Source: Lumbricus terrestris (Eukaryota; Annelida; Clitellata; Crassiclitellata; Lumbricidae). From it: a DNA stretch of 64,000 nucleotides. Below, piece by piece: positions 12,387 through 25,255 of the stretch. Numbering within the stretch: the stretch's first letter is position 1; each line of letters opens with the position of its first letter. The stretch covers positions 29,476,900 through 29,540,899 of the forward strand of contig OX457041.1 in assembly GCA_949752735.1 (NCBI GenBank), read 5' to 3'. A program made the position numbers and the translations under genes. The notes beneath the pieces were generated by a model, which did no database searches, was not told the DNA's origin, and was given only the letters and a program-made list of their open reading frames with translations.

Positions 12387-15300
12387 AAGGCTGCAGTGTA
12401 GTTCTAGATAAGTAGCCTATTCTTCTGTAAATCTTTTCCCGCTCTGATTCTCGCGACTTAGGCCCAGCTTTGCATTCGCTGAAGAAATACCGAAGTTGCT
12501 ACAGAGCGGCGCCATTGGGACCAAGACTCGAGACTCGAGACTCTGCCTATCAGTCCGAAATGAGATCAGAGACATTGCACGACAGACTCGGGAGCTCCAT
12601 GAAATTGTGTGCTATTGTAAGCACCTATGAGCTTGTCATTGTTTTATGTGAAGCAAAAGACAAAGGTTATAAATTCGAGTTTTCTATAGATAGAGGCAAA
12701 GCACTGTTGGTCTACTGGGTCATGTCCATCAAATAAAAACATTCATTTTAGGAGGTTTCGCATTTATATAAATACATTATACATTGTAGACAACCTACGC
12801 CTAGAGTATTAGTTCCTATAGCTTGCTTGTCTATATATTTACTGTTGTTGCATTCATAATCGAAGTTACATTAGCCTGTAGCCTATACATTTGTTCTGAT
12901 TGTCTTGTAGCTTTTATCTTTGCAGCTATTAGAAACACGGTTATACTAATATTAATAGACGATGGCGAACGGGTCAGTGGACAGCTGCACTGGACATGCA
13001 TGCTGATGACCTATTGCAAAATGCGTTAGGCATTCGTTTGCCATGGCAATTAAAATATAATGAAATCAACTTAGGCTTATTGAATTAAGGAACATAAGTT
13101 TAATTGGACAGATGGGGGAATCCAGTGTCAATGATCTTTGCTGTCGTCTTAGGTCGACCGAATATCGACGGTAAGCTTCGATCTACTTCGTCGAAATCGA
13201 CTGCAGTTGTGATGGACTATTTGCGTTCACCAATGATATCAAATTCTCACGTAGACCGCGAGTGTGTATTTATTGCGCTGACGCAGAAGAAAGCAGTATA
13301 TCGTCGGTGCTAAATCTCACAGCTTAAACTCGTCACTTGAAGCGGCAGTCTGCAACAACCATGCAGCGCATGGTGTTGTCAGCATTGTCATTTACTTAGT
13401 AGGCCTACGTGTCACGAACATAATAATAGACCTATATTCTGAGAAGCTCAACTGGAGAGACCGAGACAATATCCATGCTGTTCATTCGCTCATGTCTTTC
13501 GACATATTATGCGCAAATCATTTAGGTATAACTGGTGGTTTGTATACAAAAGTGACCCAGAACTCCGCTTCGATTGTAAAAGTAAATGCTTAAATTGCGA
13601 CTTGGTAAAACCCACAATTCGTCGACTTATGACTCATCGTGTGGTTGTAATGTGATTATGTGAACGAACACGTAGGCCTGCACTCTGCAGCAGATCAATC
13701 GTTCTAAGTTCTTACTGAACAGGCTGACGTGATAGGCTACTGCAATCTGTTTTGATTTCGTCAGCAGTTAAAACTTGTAGAGCAGTAGATTACCTGGACG
13801 GCTGACTCACGAAATCTTCGGTCATAAACACACACAAATACACATACACACACGCACACAGTCACACACTAATGCCTACCAACAAATGACCAACCTAGTA
13901 AAATGGTTAAAGATAATTTACACACAGAGCGGTAAGTTTAGGGCATTGTGTAGCGAACAGATCAAATGTGATGAGTCAAATATAACTCGTCTAGATAACG
14001 GATCGACCGGTGCGATTTATCTTGTCCGTTTCGCGGGACTTATAAGTGAGTTTTCAGAATCCTCTTGACGCTGTTCCTGATCATCGAAAACAGATCAGAT
14101 CATCAGATCATCAGCTCATCAGAGCAATATAGGCAGACTCGGCGTTGACATTAAGACGATCAGAGAAGTAACCGATTCAGCTGCACTGCACGTAGTTACG
14201 ACGGACGAACGACTGCAGCGTAATTCAAAAGTCAGATAAGTCGACGCTTCGTTTAGATTTAAGGACTAAAACCAAATCGAAGGACGGGAAAAACGCTGAG
14301 TTTAGAAGTTTCCAAGGTGTAACATCGTCATTGCAAGCGAGGTAATTCTTCTCATAACTTTGCAAATCGAGTCTAATTATTTTATGTGGTGTATACATGT
14401 AGCCTGAAGTGTCTTTTGGGAATGTTTGAGTAGTCAAATTAGACGTTATGGCACAGTACTGTTTTAATACACACAACACCCAAGAAAGCTTTGCTAAGGA
14501 AATAGTTCTGCATCACTTAGACTGCTAACATAGGCGTATACCTACAAGCAGTGTGAGAATTGCGGGGGGGCTGAGGGGTACAACTCCCAAGTCTTATTTA
14601 GGGTCCCATAGTAAAGTCTGCTTTTCACATAGACCTACACCAACTCCATCTGGCTCATAATCCGACCACCCCCACCCCGCTCAGTTATTTTTCCACAATT
14701 CTCATGCTGCCATATACAAGCACACACCTGTCTTACGTTATGTACGTTATCCAGATTCCAGAAGTCCTCGCTCGTGCTGTAACTAAAAATCCAAGCGACA
14801 TCAAATCATTCCTGTCTGCTAAAGTGCTAATAGCCCCGTTAGCACAAACTGCCTTAAAAGAATACCACAGTAATTCATGTAGACTGATACTTACATACAA
14901 CGCACATCAATCCATGTCCAGAGTTTTGCCTTACACACGTCATGCAGATTCAGTGTCACTGCGGTTTTTTTCTTCGTGAACTCTGCTGCTTGATATAATC
15001 AGGTGTTCCATGCCGTTGCCCCCTACATTCTACATTCCACACAAAAATGAACTCTCTTGGTTCCTTTAATTCCCACGTAGTGCAGCTATCCGTAGATTTG
15101 AGCTTTTATGATGTTGTATACGCCGACGGATGATGCCCTGAAACACACAACTGCTTGGATTCCCTATAAGCTACTCAAAGGCGTTTTTACATGTTTAACG
15201 ACACTGCCATTTCAAAGATGATTAGACCTATGGTGTCGCCACGCCATTTAGGTCCCCGTGGAAGGACCGTGCTAGCCCAAGATTTTGAATCTTTGAAGGC

Positions 15301-15528
15301 GCAATTTTGAGTATTCTTATATGAAGCAATCATACATCGATAAAACACGCACATGCAAGGAATCATGCATACTTACATGTAATAGTCTTCTGTTCTAAGC
15401 TTGCTCTTGTAAGATTTTGTAGTAACTACTAAATGTTCAGCGTAGAAATGAAAAAGCAACAGTCTGTGGCATTTCACTTGTTTGAGTTTGTCTATTATTC
15501 AGACTGAATTTCATCAGAGCATTTAACG
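11701..15528. other. Intergenic, with one long (GT)n
   Basis: About 3.8 kb with no recognisable gene. A (GT)n tract is annotated separately at 12325. Several 60-90-codon frames (12470, 12823, 13886, 14704) show no domains. A GGCGTATACC-containing G-rich patch near 14530-14680 may be a decayed DNA-transposon end. Confidence 0.4.
12325..12385. repeat. (GT)n microsatellite
   Basis: About 30 uninterrupted TG units. Confidence 0.95.
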
Positions 15529-15750
15529 ATGGCGTCAACAGACAACTGCAGCCGACATAGAGCCACGATGATCATTGGTCGCAGAACTTGGCTCCTCACG
15601 GGAACCTCTTTGGTTGTCATAGGAACGGTTGCCATAGCAGCGGGACTAGTGTTTCAGCAACAACTGCATCGATCGAAACGTCACGTGTCACTCGACTGCA
15701 ACTTTCAGTCGACGAATGCCAAGATCGGAATCTGGTTCGGCATTGCGGTT
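15529..15750 (+). CDS. Possible first exon of a membrane protein
   Basis: ATG in fair context (ACGATGG) opens a frame with a short polar N-terminus, two arginines, then one hydrophobic segment (residues about 21-43, WLLTGTSLVVIGTVAIAAGL), followed by a basic stretch. That is the layout of a type II membrane protein or of the N-terminal anchor of a two-pass protein. Potential GT donors lie near 15734 and 15748. The frame then continues into a (CTGT)n tract, which is not plausible coding sequence. No following exon was found, so this is a tentative call. Confidence 0.3.
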
Positions 15751-15859
15751 TGTATACAATCTCGTTTGCTGCGATGCGTTGTGTACTTCCTTCTGTCTGT
15801 CTGTCTGTCTGTCTACTTGCCTGCACGTATGCATGTGCCCATAACGTTTTGCATCTGAA

Positions 15860-17608
<1,749 letters not shown>

Positions 17609-18931
17609 CATAGGCGTATAGGGGACATTTCAGCAGTGGGGGGGGCAAAAATTTTACTTTTGCCCGAAAACATAAACCCGGAATAATTGACGTCGTGCGC
17701 ACATAACCATCTCTGTTCTTGCACCCACACCCGGGGACAAGAGGCAGAGGAGCAAATACCCTGAACCCGGTCATATTATAGGGACCAGGCTGGGTAATTT
17801 TAGGCCTATGCGCAAATTTATTAGGCCTATGTAGTCTATGTATTATAATTCCTGACACTTTACCAAAACCACTGTCACACGAGCAACTGATTAAATTCAT
17901 AATTGTACATTGTTTTGTAGTGTATCGTATTTAATCATCTACCCATGCGCCTCTTGTATATAGGTGAACCGTTCAGAGGCGCTCCTAGTGCGCAAGACCA
18001 CACGCGAAGAGACAGGTTTTAAGAGGAGAGAAGGAAGAAGGGAAACTGCTGGAGAAAGTGTAGAGCGAACGCAAGGATAAAGCTCATTTCAAAGAGAAGG
18101 ACCAATTGAGGCAAATGATCAAGACTGAGCCCCAGCAGTTGTAGAAGGCTGAAACAAGAGTCAACTCTGTTGGATGAACGAAGTGAACGGTTGGAGGAGG
18201 CTGATGCAGTGAGGCCTTAGTTAAGGCTTAGTATAACGTCGGTCAGATAATTGGGGCAAAACCCCGCTGAGCCTTGAAGATCAGAGTGAGGAACCTAGAT
18301 TGCATGTGAGCACGGAGTGGAAGCCAGTGGGTGGGGACAGAACAGCGAATGATCCTGAGACAACTTAAATGAAAATAAGAGGAACGTGTGCTTTTGGAAA
18401 TATGCTTAGTTAACACCCTCATCCCGCACACTTGACAAGATGGAAAAGATCGGAGATTTCTCAGAGAGCAGAACAAGATCTGCTCGTTCAATATTGATGA
18501 CAGCACGATTATCGTGTCTATTTTGTCTCATGACCAGGGATAGAAGAAATTTCGATGTCATTCAGGCAGTGAATTCCGTGATCTGTAGCACCTGGCTTGA
18601 ATGCTGTGAATTTCCCCAAAGCCAAGATTAGTAGCAATTTTCGGGCAAATTTTGGCTCGTGAATTTGCTACGATTGACGCCATTATTTACCAAATGCTAC
18701 CGTGAATTCAGAATTTTTCCGGAATTTCTGCTATCCATCGTTGTTGTGAGCTAATATTTAACTCCATTCGGGAAGTTGGAACTGTGAGATAGTGTGGTGT
18801 ACTAATGAACGTTGAATTTTGACAAGTTTGATTAATATTTTCCCGGGTCAATTTGCCCGAAAAAACAGACTTGCCCGAAATTAGGGGGGGGGGGCATTTG
18901 CCCCTCTGGACCCCCGTCTCCTACGCCTATG
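17609..18931. mobile_element. hAT-like DNA transposon carrying a LINE fragment
   Basis: A 1323-bp element starting CATAGGCGTATAGGGGAC and ending GTCTCCTACGCCTATG, with a perfect 8-bp duplication GTTGCTTG (17601-17608 and 18932-18939). G-rich GGGGGGGGCAAAA and its C-rich counterpart lie just inside the ends. No transposase frame is visible. A minus-strand LINE remnant lies inside at about 17960-18560. Confidence 0.85.
17960..18560 (-). pseudogene. L2-like LINE remnant nested in a hAT-like element
   Basis: The minus-strand frame at 18506-18243 includes HWLPLRAHMQSRFLTLIFKA and GFAP, the conserved C-terminal segment of L2/CR1 reverse transcriptases. Further 3' on the same strand is the tail motif GGAGCGCCTCTGAACGG. 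Stops break the frame. Confidence 0.65.
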
Positions 18932-19503
18932 GTTGCTTGGTTTGTGTCCAATGACGTTGACTCACAAACATAACTGATTTACACTCTAGCGACGAAGAGC
19001 TGCATTGCTTTCTAACGTAGATATCTGGTAAACCCTGGCTGTTAAGAGTGCTGACATCACCCGTTGCTATTATCACTTACGCTTGACACAACCAAACAAC
19101 GAGCTGATGGGGCGGAGCTTTGTAAGGCTTGTCTGGCTTTGCTAACGGTGCTCGAATGTTTCGCACTTGTGTCATTAAAGAAAGTACATTTGCACTCTAA
19201 TGTAGCCTAGATATTATGAAATGCAGCTCAGCTAATATTTATGTAGCGACATTTTCCCGTCTTTCAAGAACAAGAAATTCATCTGTAAAAAATCATTATG
19301 AATAATTAGCTGGAAAAGTCGTCATCTGCTGCGACCAGTGAATAACTAAATAACCATGTCGCACATGTGAGACACAACCAGACAAATCTTATCTTAGATT
19401 GTTGACAATATCTGAGTGTTTATGCATGCATGCATGTGAGCATTATTTATGCATATAATGATATGATATGTATATAGTTATGTATATATTATGTATATGT
19501 GTA
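18932..19503. other. Intergenic, nothing recognised
   Basis: Sequence between the hAT-like element and the GTAT microsatellite. No gene seen. Confidence 0.4.
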
Positions 19504-19585
19504 TGAATGTGTGTATGTAATGTATGTATGTATGTATGTATGTATGTATGTATGTATGTACGTACGTATGTATGTATGTATGTAT
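19504..19585. repeat. (GTAT)n microsatellite, left part
   Basis: A TATG/GTAT tetranucleotide array that breaks off at the 5' LTR and resumes after the 3' LTR at 26538. The retrotransposon therefore landed inside one array. Confidence 0.9.
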
Positions 19586-19751
19586 TGTGGCGAAATTCGC
19601 CTGAGCCGCCTCCGCGGTCTTGTTTACGCCGTCGATTGGCTTCGTGGGCGGTCGATTCGCGTCGTCGTTCGCTCGTGCCTAGAGGTCCCCTTCCCTCCTC
19701 CCTTGCCTCCTCGCACCTGGCGGATCTTTTGGCGCGAAGTCCCCCCTGTAG

Positions 19752-20035
19752 TGCGCATGCGCGGATCTTTTGGCGCGAAGTCCCCTTGCCTCTTCCCTTG
19801 CCTCCTCGCACCTGTCGGACCTCTGACGAAGTCCCCCCTGTAGTGCGCATGCGCGGATCTTTTGGCGCGAAGTCCCCCCTGTAGTGCGCATGCGCGGATC
19901 TTTTGGCGCGAAGTCCCCCCTGTAGTGCGCATGCGCGGATCTTTGCCCGCCAGGTCCCCTCGCACCTGTCCGGACCTCTGACGTCGGACCCCCTGTAGTG
20001 CGCATGCGCGGATCTTTTGGCGCCAAGTCCCCTGT
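19752..20035 (+). promoter_or_regulatory. Array of five NRF-1-type and E2F-type sites in the 5' LTR
   Basis: TGCGCATGCGCG occurs at 19752, 19844, 19885, 19926 and 19999. It fits the NRF-1/alpha-Pal consensus YGCGCAYGCGCR exactly; the sea urchin homologue is P3A2. Between them lies TTTTGGCGCGAAG, an E2F-type TTTSGCGC site. The last is the symmetric TTTTGGCGCCAAG. The core repeat unit is 41 bp (sites 2-4). The same five sites are present in the 3' LTR. Binding is inferred from motif matching only. Confidence 0.7.
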
Positions 20036-20048
20036 CCCCTAGGACACG

Positions 20049-20056
20049 TATAAATA
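20049..20056 (+). promoter_or_regulatory. TATA box of the LTR promoter
   Basis: TATAAATA, about 40 bp downstream of the last NRF-1/E2F pair. An initiator-like CTCAGTTG sits about 30 bases on, at 20080-20087. Transcription probably starts there, which would set the R region boundary. Confidence 0.75.
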
Positions 20057-20396
20057 GGACCGCCGCCCGCATGCATCAGCTCAGTTGTCACCGGGAAGTC
20101 TGCGAGAGCTGCCGTTGGGTACATGACCGTCCGCTGCTGGGGAACGATAGTTCGCGGTATATCACGTGCATGCCTGCTGCTGACGTGTGGAGTTGTGATT
20201 GACAATATATCGTCTGAAAACGTCTGTTGTCTTCGTGTCTTCGTGCGGTCGGGGAAGACTGTTAAGCCCTTCGAAAGACGACGGAGGCCGGACTTGCGCC
20301 CACCTGGAGCGACACGCAAGCCTTGCCACCTGGTGGGAGAGATCGTCATCCACTCTCCCGTCAGCCACTAGAGGGCGCGGGCGGTTTCCGTTACAC

Positions 20397-20414
20397 TGGT
20401 ACCAGAAGTGGGGT
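20397..20414 (+). other. Primer-binding site, tRNA-Leu type
   Basis: TGGTACCAGAAGTGGGGT starts two bases after the LTR. It is complementary to the 3' end of a eukaryotic tRNA-Leu(UAA)-like sequence (recalled as TGGTACCAGGAGTGGGGT), with one mismatch in 18. The tRNA assignment is from memory and should be checked against the host tRNA set. Confidence 0.65.
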
Positions 20415-20455
20415 ACGCAGTTGTTCCAGCCGACGAATAGACGAGTCTACCGAAG

Positions 20456-23400
20456 ATGATGGACGACGACGAGGTAACGTTCCGGCAGCCGAGACTTTTT
20501 GAGTTCAGCACGCCTGCTGATGTCTCTCCGCCTGCTGTGGGAAGAACGACGATGGAGAAGCAGCCGAGCCGTGGCCGACTGATCGAGCTCATTTCTGACG
20601 ATGGTGAGGAGCTGGTGGAGACGAGTCCCCGTGTGAAGACGGAGACAACGGATTCGTCGAAGGAGTTGTTGGAGAACTTCGGAAGTCTCCTGCGGAACCG
20701 ACCGACGCCAATGAAGCCGGGTCGATTCGACGGGACTGGGTCCCTGGAATCCTTTCTAGTACAATTCGAGGTATGCGCCCGTCACAATCGATGGACGGAC
20801 GCGGACAAAGTGGATCATCTACGCTGCGCGCTAGAGAAGGCTGCGACGCAACTTCTTTGGGATTTCGGCGCGCAAGCTGACGTAAGTTACGCCCAACTGG
20901 TGGAGCGTCTCCGACAGAGATATGGGACGGACGGACAAGCTGAGACGTTCCGTAGTCAGCTGTATTTTCGACGTCAAGGGGCCGGAGAAAGTTTGAGCGA
21001 CTTATTACACGAGATTCGCAGACTCGTTGTATTGGCCTATCCTGTCCCGTCCAACGAGACGACGCAGATTATCGCAAGAGACTCGTTCCTGGAAGCTTTG
21101 CGAGACAGGGAGCTTTCGTTGAAAGTTAGGGAGCGTGAGCCGAAGACTCTGGATGAGGCTTATCGGACCGCTCTACGCTTAGAGGCCTACCAGAGAGCCT
21201 CTGAGAATGACGATCATCGGAGACCGTCGAACCGTGTCCGTGGAACGCAAGAAGTCGAGCCGACCGACCAGCTCCAGTCGACCCTGGACCGCTTCTTGAC
21301 GACACAGCGTGACGATCAGCGTCGTTGGCAGCGAGAAATGGAACGGAAGATGGACGAACAGTTCCGGGAGCTGCGGAACCAGTCTACGATCGACGACGAT
21401 GGATCGAGACGAGATCAACGGCCTGGGGACCGCCGATTGGGAGATCGCCAGCCGGAGACTACGAGGAGAACCGTGACCTGTTATGGATGCGGTAGAGCCG
21501 GTCACGTGGTCCGAGATTGCCGTCAGCCGCGCCGCTTCCGGAACCGGCCGAGTGACGAGGAAACGACAGGAGGAGACGCAACCGCGCCGTCGACATCCGT
21601 GGTGGTGAACCACACGACACGTCCGAAGCTGCCCGACCGCGCCAGCAGTAATGCCGTCTACGTTCGTGGAATGATCAACGACCGACCGCAGATGTCTCTC
21701 ATCGACACCGGATCCGAAGTGAGCCTGGTTCCGTCTTCAGCCGTAGAAGGGTTAGAACTCCGTTCTTGTACACGCTTGTTGATGGCTGCTAATGGCTCGA
21801 ATATTAATGTTTTGGGCGAGGTCCGGTTACCCTTTAGATTTTGGGATGGTTTTGAGGTCCACGCTAACTTCTTAGTCTCTGACCAGATTTCCGAACCGAT
21901 GTTAGGAATGGATTTCTTGAGGGAACAGCGTTGTCGCTTGAGTTTTGGTAATGGGGCTCTCTTTATTGGTCGCAAACGTATCCCCTTAGTTAGAGGGAAT
22001 GGGACAATGTGGTGCCGTCGTGTAATGGTCGCCGAGGAAATAGAGTTACAGCCCAAATGCCAAAGTGAGGTGCCTGTGAAAACCGTATACGGAGATTTGA
22101 CCTCGGTGGCTCCCGCGTGGATGACGGAGGCTCACGAGATCCGTCCTGGAGTTCACCTTGCCCGTGTTGTGTTAGGCGATAAGACTAGCTCGCATGTGAG
22201 AATAGTGAACCTGAGTGATAGTCCGGTTAGGTTTAACATGGATACGTTCCTTGCAGGGTTACACCCAGTCGAAGTTGAGCCCGTTAGGATGGACGAAGGG
22301 AAGATTAATAGGAGTAAAAACGCTTCGCCTAGTGAGTTGATGTTGGCAGATTTGCCCGAGGATGTGTCGCCGGAAATCAGGGAACGTTTGAGAAGTTTGT
22401 TAGCTAAGTACGGAGACGTATTTTCCGTTACCGATCGGGACATAGGAAAGACGTCGGTGAGCACCCATAAGATTGAGACAGGAGATGCCCATCCGGTGAG
22501 GCAACCGTTGAGACGACATCCGCTGCCGCATAGGGTTGTTATTGACAACCAGTTGGACAGTATGCTTGCTGATGGAATTGTGGAACCTGCGGTTAGCGAG
22601 TGGGCGGCCAACGTAGTACTGGCTCGCAAGAAGGACGGAACTTTGAGGTTCTGCATAGATTATAGACAGTTGAATGACCGGACGAGGAAAGACTCGTACC
22701 CGCTGCCGAGGATAGACGAGTGTTTGGACGCCCTTGCATGCGGAGGCTGGTTCAGCACCTTGGACCTACGGAGCGGTTACCATCAAGTGGCCGTAGACCC
22801 GAAAGATGCGGACAAGACTGCGTTCGTTACGCGACGGGGGATTTTCCGATGGAAAGTCATGCCGTTCGGGTTGTGTAACGCTCCGGCCACGTTCCAGCGT
22901 CTCATGGATATTGTGTTGTCTGGTCTTAACTTTGAAGTTTGTCTTGTCTATCTTGATGACGTGATCATATTTGGGGATACACCAGAACAACATTTGGACC
23001 GCTTAGAGCAAGTGTTCCAGCGATTGAGGGGAGCGAATCTCAAGCTGAAGCCGAGTAAATGTCATTTACTGAGAAGGACTGTCTGCTTTCTGGGGCATAT
23101 AGTAACGCCGGAAGGAGTGGCTATGGACCCTTCTAAGATCAAGGATGTAGTGGATTGGCCCACGCCGCAGCGATTAAAAGATGTACGCGCCTTCCTCGGG
23201 TTGTGCGCCTACTATCGGCGATTTGTGCAGGATTTCTCGACTTTGGCTGCTCCCTTGTTCGCCCTGACAAAAAAGGGGAGGATGTTCGTGTGGGATGAGG
23301 AGTGCCAAGAGACTTTTGAGTCGTTGAAAACCGCGCTGACGACCGCTCCGATTTTAGCGTTGCCCAGGGATAACGAGACGTATACGCTGGATTGTGACGC

Positions 23401-25255
23401 GTGTGACGTGGGAATAGGCGCGGTGCTTTCTCAAAGCATAAATGGAGAGGAGAGAGTAATCGCGTACGGGAGCCGACTACTGTCCGCCGCAGAAAGGAAT
23501 TATTGTGTGACCCGTAGGGAATTGCTAGCGGTGGTGTATTTTACCAAGTTGTACAGGCAGTATTTGTTGGGTCGGCCTTTTGTCTTGAGGACCGACCACG
23601 CTGCTTTGCAGTGGCTTCAGCGGACTCCAGAGCCCATTGGCCAGCAGGGCCGATGGCTGGAACGTCTCGCGGAATTCGAGTTTAGGATATTGCACCGGCC
23701 AGGGCGAAGACATGGGAACGCTGACGCGCTTTCCCGACGGCCGTGTCGGCAATGTGGACTGGAGGATTTGACGACGGTGGCCGCCGTAACGGAGACAATG
23801 ACTTCGGTTACGCCAGGTGCTGTTACGGGCGTTCCGGATTCGATGGAAGAAGCTCAGCGGGAGGATCCCGACCTGAGAATAGTACGCACTTGGCTGGAAG
23901 AAGGTGCGGAGGCGCCTGATTTCGTGGAACTCCTCGCGGAAAGTGAAGCCGTTAAAGTTTACTGGCATCAGAGGGAGAGACTTTCTTTGCAGGGTGGAGT
24001 GATCTATCGCCGAACGCCAGAAGGGGTAGAACAGTTACTAATGCCGAAAACTAAACGGGAAGAGTTTCTCAAGCTCGCGCATACAGGTGTAACTGGCGGA
24101 CATTTGGGTGTGCGCCGAACTAGGTGGCAGGTTAGACGCAGGGCCTACTGGTTTGGTTGGTCGGGAGCCGTAAAGAGGTTTTGTCAGCGGTGTTCTCCCT
24201 GCGCCCAATACCACCGAGGTCATCCGCCCAGGCAGGGTTCCTTGCAACCCTTGCCCTGTGGAGAGCCGTGGGAACGGATTAGCATTGATATTACTGGCCC
24301 CCACCCGCGTAGTCGTAGGGGTCATGTCTACATTTTGACGGTAATGGACGGGTTCACTAAATTTGTAGAAGCCATTCCAATGGCTAACCAGGAGGCTACG
24401 TCCGTGGCTCGGGCCCTGGTGGAAAATGTAATTGTAAGATATGGGGTGCCACTCCAAATCCTGACCGATCAAGGGACGAATTTTGACGGGATCCTTTTTG
24501 GGGAACTTTGTAGCCTGTTGGGGGTTGACAAGGTAAGGACTTCTCCCTATCATCCCAGCGGGAATGGCCTTATTGAGAGGTTCCACCGCACTATGAACGC
24601 CATGATAGGTAAGGTCATAAGCAGCCATCAAAGAGAGTGGGACGAGGTCTTACCCTATGTCCTCGCCGCTTATCGGGCTTCCTTGCACGAAGCTACCGGG
24701 TTCTCTCCGAATTATCTGATGTTCGGCCGTGAGACGAGAGCTCCAATTGATCTCGTCTATGGACGACCTCTGGAGACTGATCATCGCGCAACCAGCTACG
24801 CAGCCCACGCACAGGACTTGGCCGATCGAATGGAGGGCGCGTATCGCTTGGTACGGGAACAGCTACGAGTTTCCGCCGAACGGCGAAAGCAGACCTACGA
24901 TCTGCGAGTTCGGCCCAGGGAGTTCTCTCCCGGTGATCGGGTGTGGTACTACACCCCTCGACGCTACCAGGGCCGCAGTCCGAAATGGTCGCGGATGTAC
25001 ACGGGCCCATTTCGTGTGATGGAACAGTGCGGCGACGTCAACTACAGACTACGAAAGACAAGGCACTCGCGGCCTTTCGTCGCTCATGTGGACAAACTGC
25101 GTCCGTGTTTGGACGAAAGTCTGGACGAAGAAAATGACATTGCCCCTCGTCCGCGTAACGAGTCCGCCGATGTTGATGCTTCGTCGCCGGTGACTGTGAA
25201 TTTCCAGGATGGCCGACCAAAGCGTATGGTCCGTCGTCCGGCTCGCTACGAATAG
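20456..25255 (+). CDS. Gag-pol polyprotein of the Ty3/gypsy element
   Basis: A single 1599-residue frame without internal stops. Residues about 80-300 are a retrotransposon gag/capsid region. A CCHC zinc knuckle follows (C342, C345, H350, C355). The aspartic protease active site is LIDTGSE (D417). Reverse transcriptase has FSTLDLRSGYHQ (766-777) and the catalytic YLDD (832-835). RNase H has DCDACDVGIG (979-988), E1022 and TDHAAL (D1047). Integrase has a zinc-binding HHCC region (H1209, H1216, C1246, C1249) and a D,D(35)E triad D1278, D1338, E1374. A GPF module (1517-1519) and a basic tail ending RPARYE follow. Gag and pol are fused in one frame, so no frameshift is needed; how excess Gag is made is not evident. 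All catalytic residues are present. Confidence 0.95.
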   Translation: MMDDDEVTFRQPRLFEFSTPADVSPPAVGRTTMEKQPSRGRLIELISDDGEELVETSPRVKTETTDSSKELLENFGSLLRNRPTPMKPGRFDGTGSLESFLVQFEVCARHNRWTDADKVDHLRCALEKAATQLLWDFGAQADVSYAQLVERLRQRYGTDGQAETFRSQLYFRRQGAGESLSDLLHEIRRLVVLAYPVPSNETTQIIARDSFLEALRDRELSLKVREREPKTLDEAYRTALRLEAYQRASENDDHRRPSNRVRGTQEVEPTDQLQSTLDRFLTTQRDDQRRWQREMERKMDEQFRELRNQSTIDDDGSRRDQRPGDRRLGDRQPETTRRTVTCYGCGRAGHVVRDCRQPRRFRNRPSDEETTGGDATAPSTSVVVNHTTRPKLPDRASSNAVYVRGMINDRPQMSLIDTGSEVSLVPSSAVEGLELRSCTRLLMAANGSNINVLGEVRLPFRFWDGFEVHANFLVSDQISEPMLGMDFLREQRCRLSFGNGALFIGRKRIPLVRGNGTMWCRRVMVAEEIELQPKCQSEVPVKTVYGDLTSVAPAWMTEAHEIRPGVHLARVVLGDKTSSHVRIVNLSDSPVRFNMDTFLAGLHPVEVEPVRMDEGKINRSKNASPSELMLADLPEDVSPEIRERLRSLLAKYGDVFSVTDRDIGKTSVSTHKIETGDAHPVRQPLRRHPLPHRVVIDNQLDSMLADGIVEPAVSEWAANVVLARKKDGTLRFCIDYRQLNDRTRKDSYPLPRIDECLDALACGGWFSTLDLRSGYHQVAVDPKDADKTAFVTRRGIFRWKVMPFGLCNAPATFQRLMDIVLSGLNFEVCLVYLDDVIIFGDTPEQHLDRLEQVFQRLRGANLKLKPSKCHLLRRTVCFLGHIVTPEGVAMDPSKIKDVVDWPTPQRLKDVRAFLGLCAYYRRFVQDFSTLAAPLFALTKKGRMFVWDEECQETFESLKTALTTAPILALPRDNETYTLDCDACDVGIGAVLSQSINGEERVIAYGSRLLSAAERNYCVTRRELLAVVYFTKLYRQYLLGRPFVLRTDHAALQWLQRTPEPIGQQGRWLERLAEFEFRILHRPGRRHGNADALSRRPCRQCGLEDLTTVAAVTETMTSVTPGAVTGVPDSMEEAQREDPDLRIVRTWLEEGAEAPDFVELLAESEAVKVYWHQRERLSLQGGVIYRRTPEGVEQLLMPKTKREEFLKLAHTGVTGGHLGVRRTRWQVRRRAYWFGWSGAVKRFCQRCSPCAQYHRGHPPRQGSLQPLPCGEPWERISIDITGPHPRSRRGHVYILTVMDGFTKFVEAIPMANQEATSVARALVENVIVRYGVPLQILTDQGTNFDGILFGELCSLLGVDKVRTSPYHPSGNGLIERFHRTMNAMIGKVISSHQREWDEVLPYVLAAYRASLHEATGFSPNYLMFGRETRAPIDLVYGRPLETDHRATSYAAHAQDLADRMEGAYRLVREQLRVSAERRKQTYDLRVRPREFSPGDRVWYYTPRRYQGRSPKWSRMYTGPFRVMEQCGDVNYRLRKTRHSRPFVAHVDKLRPCLDESLDEENDIAPRPRNESADVDASSPVTVNFQDGRPKRMVRRPARYE

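Larger units (their letters stand above)
19586..20395 (+). repeat. 5' LTR of the Ty3/gypsy element
   Basis: 810 bp, TG...CA ends. Contains a GC-rich upstream region with tandem 41-bp units, a TATA box at 20049-20056, and downstream R/U5-like sequence. I see no AATAAA polyadenylation signal in the LTR. Confidence 0.95.

Noticed and set aside
19443..20072. 209- and 241-residue minus-strand Arg/Ala-rich frames in both LTRs
   Set aside because: They arise from the GC-rich 41-bp repeats in the LTR, antisense to the element, with no homology expected.
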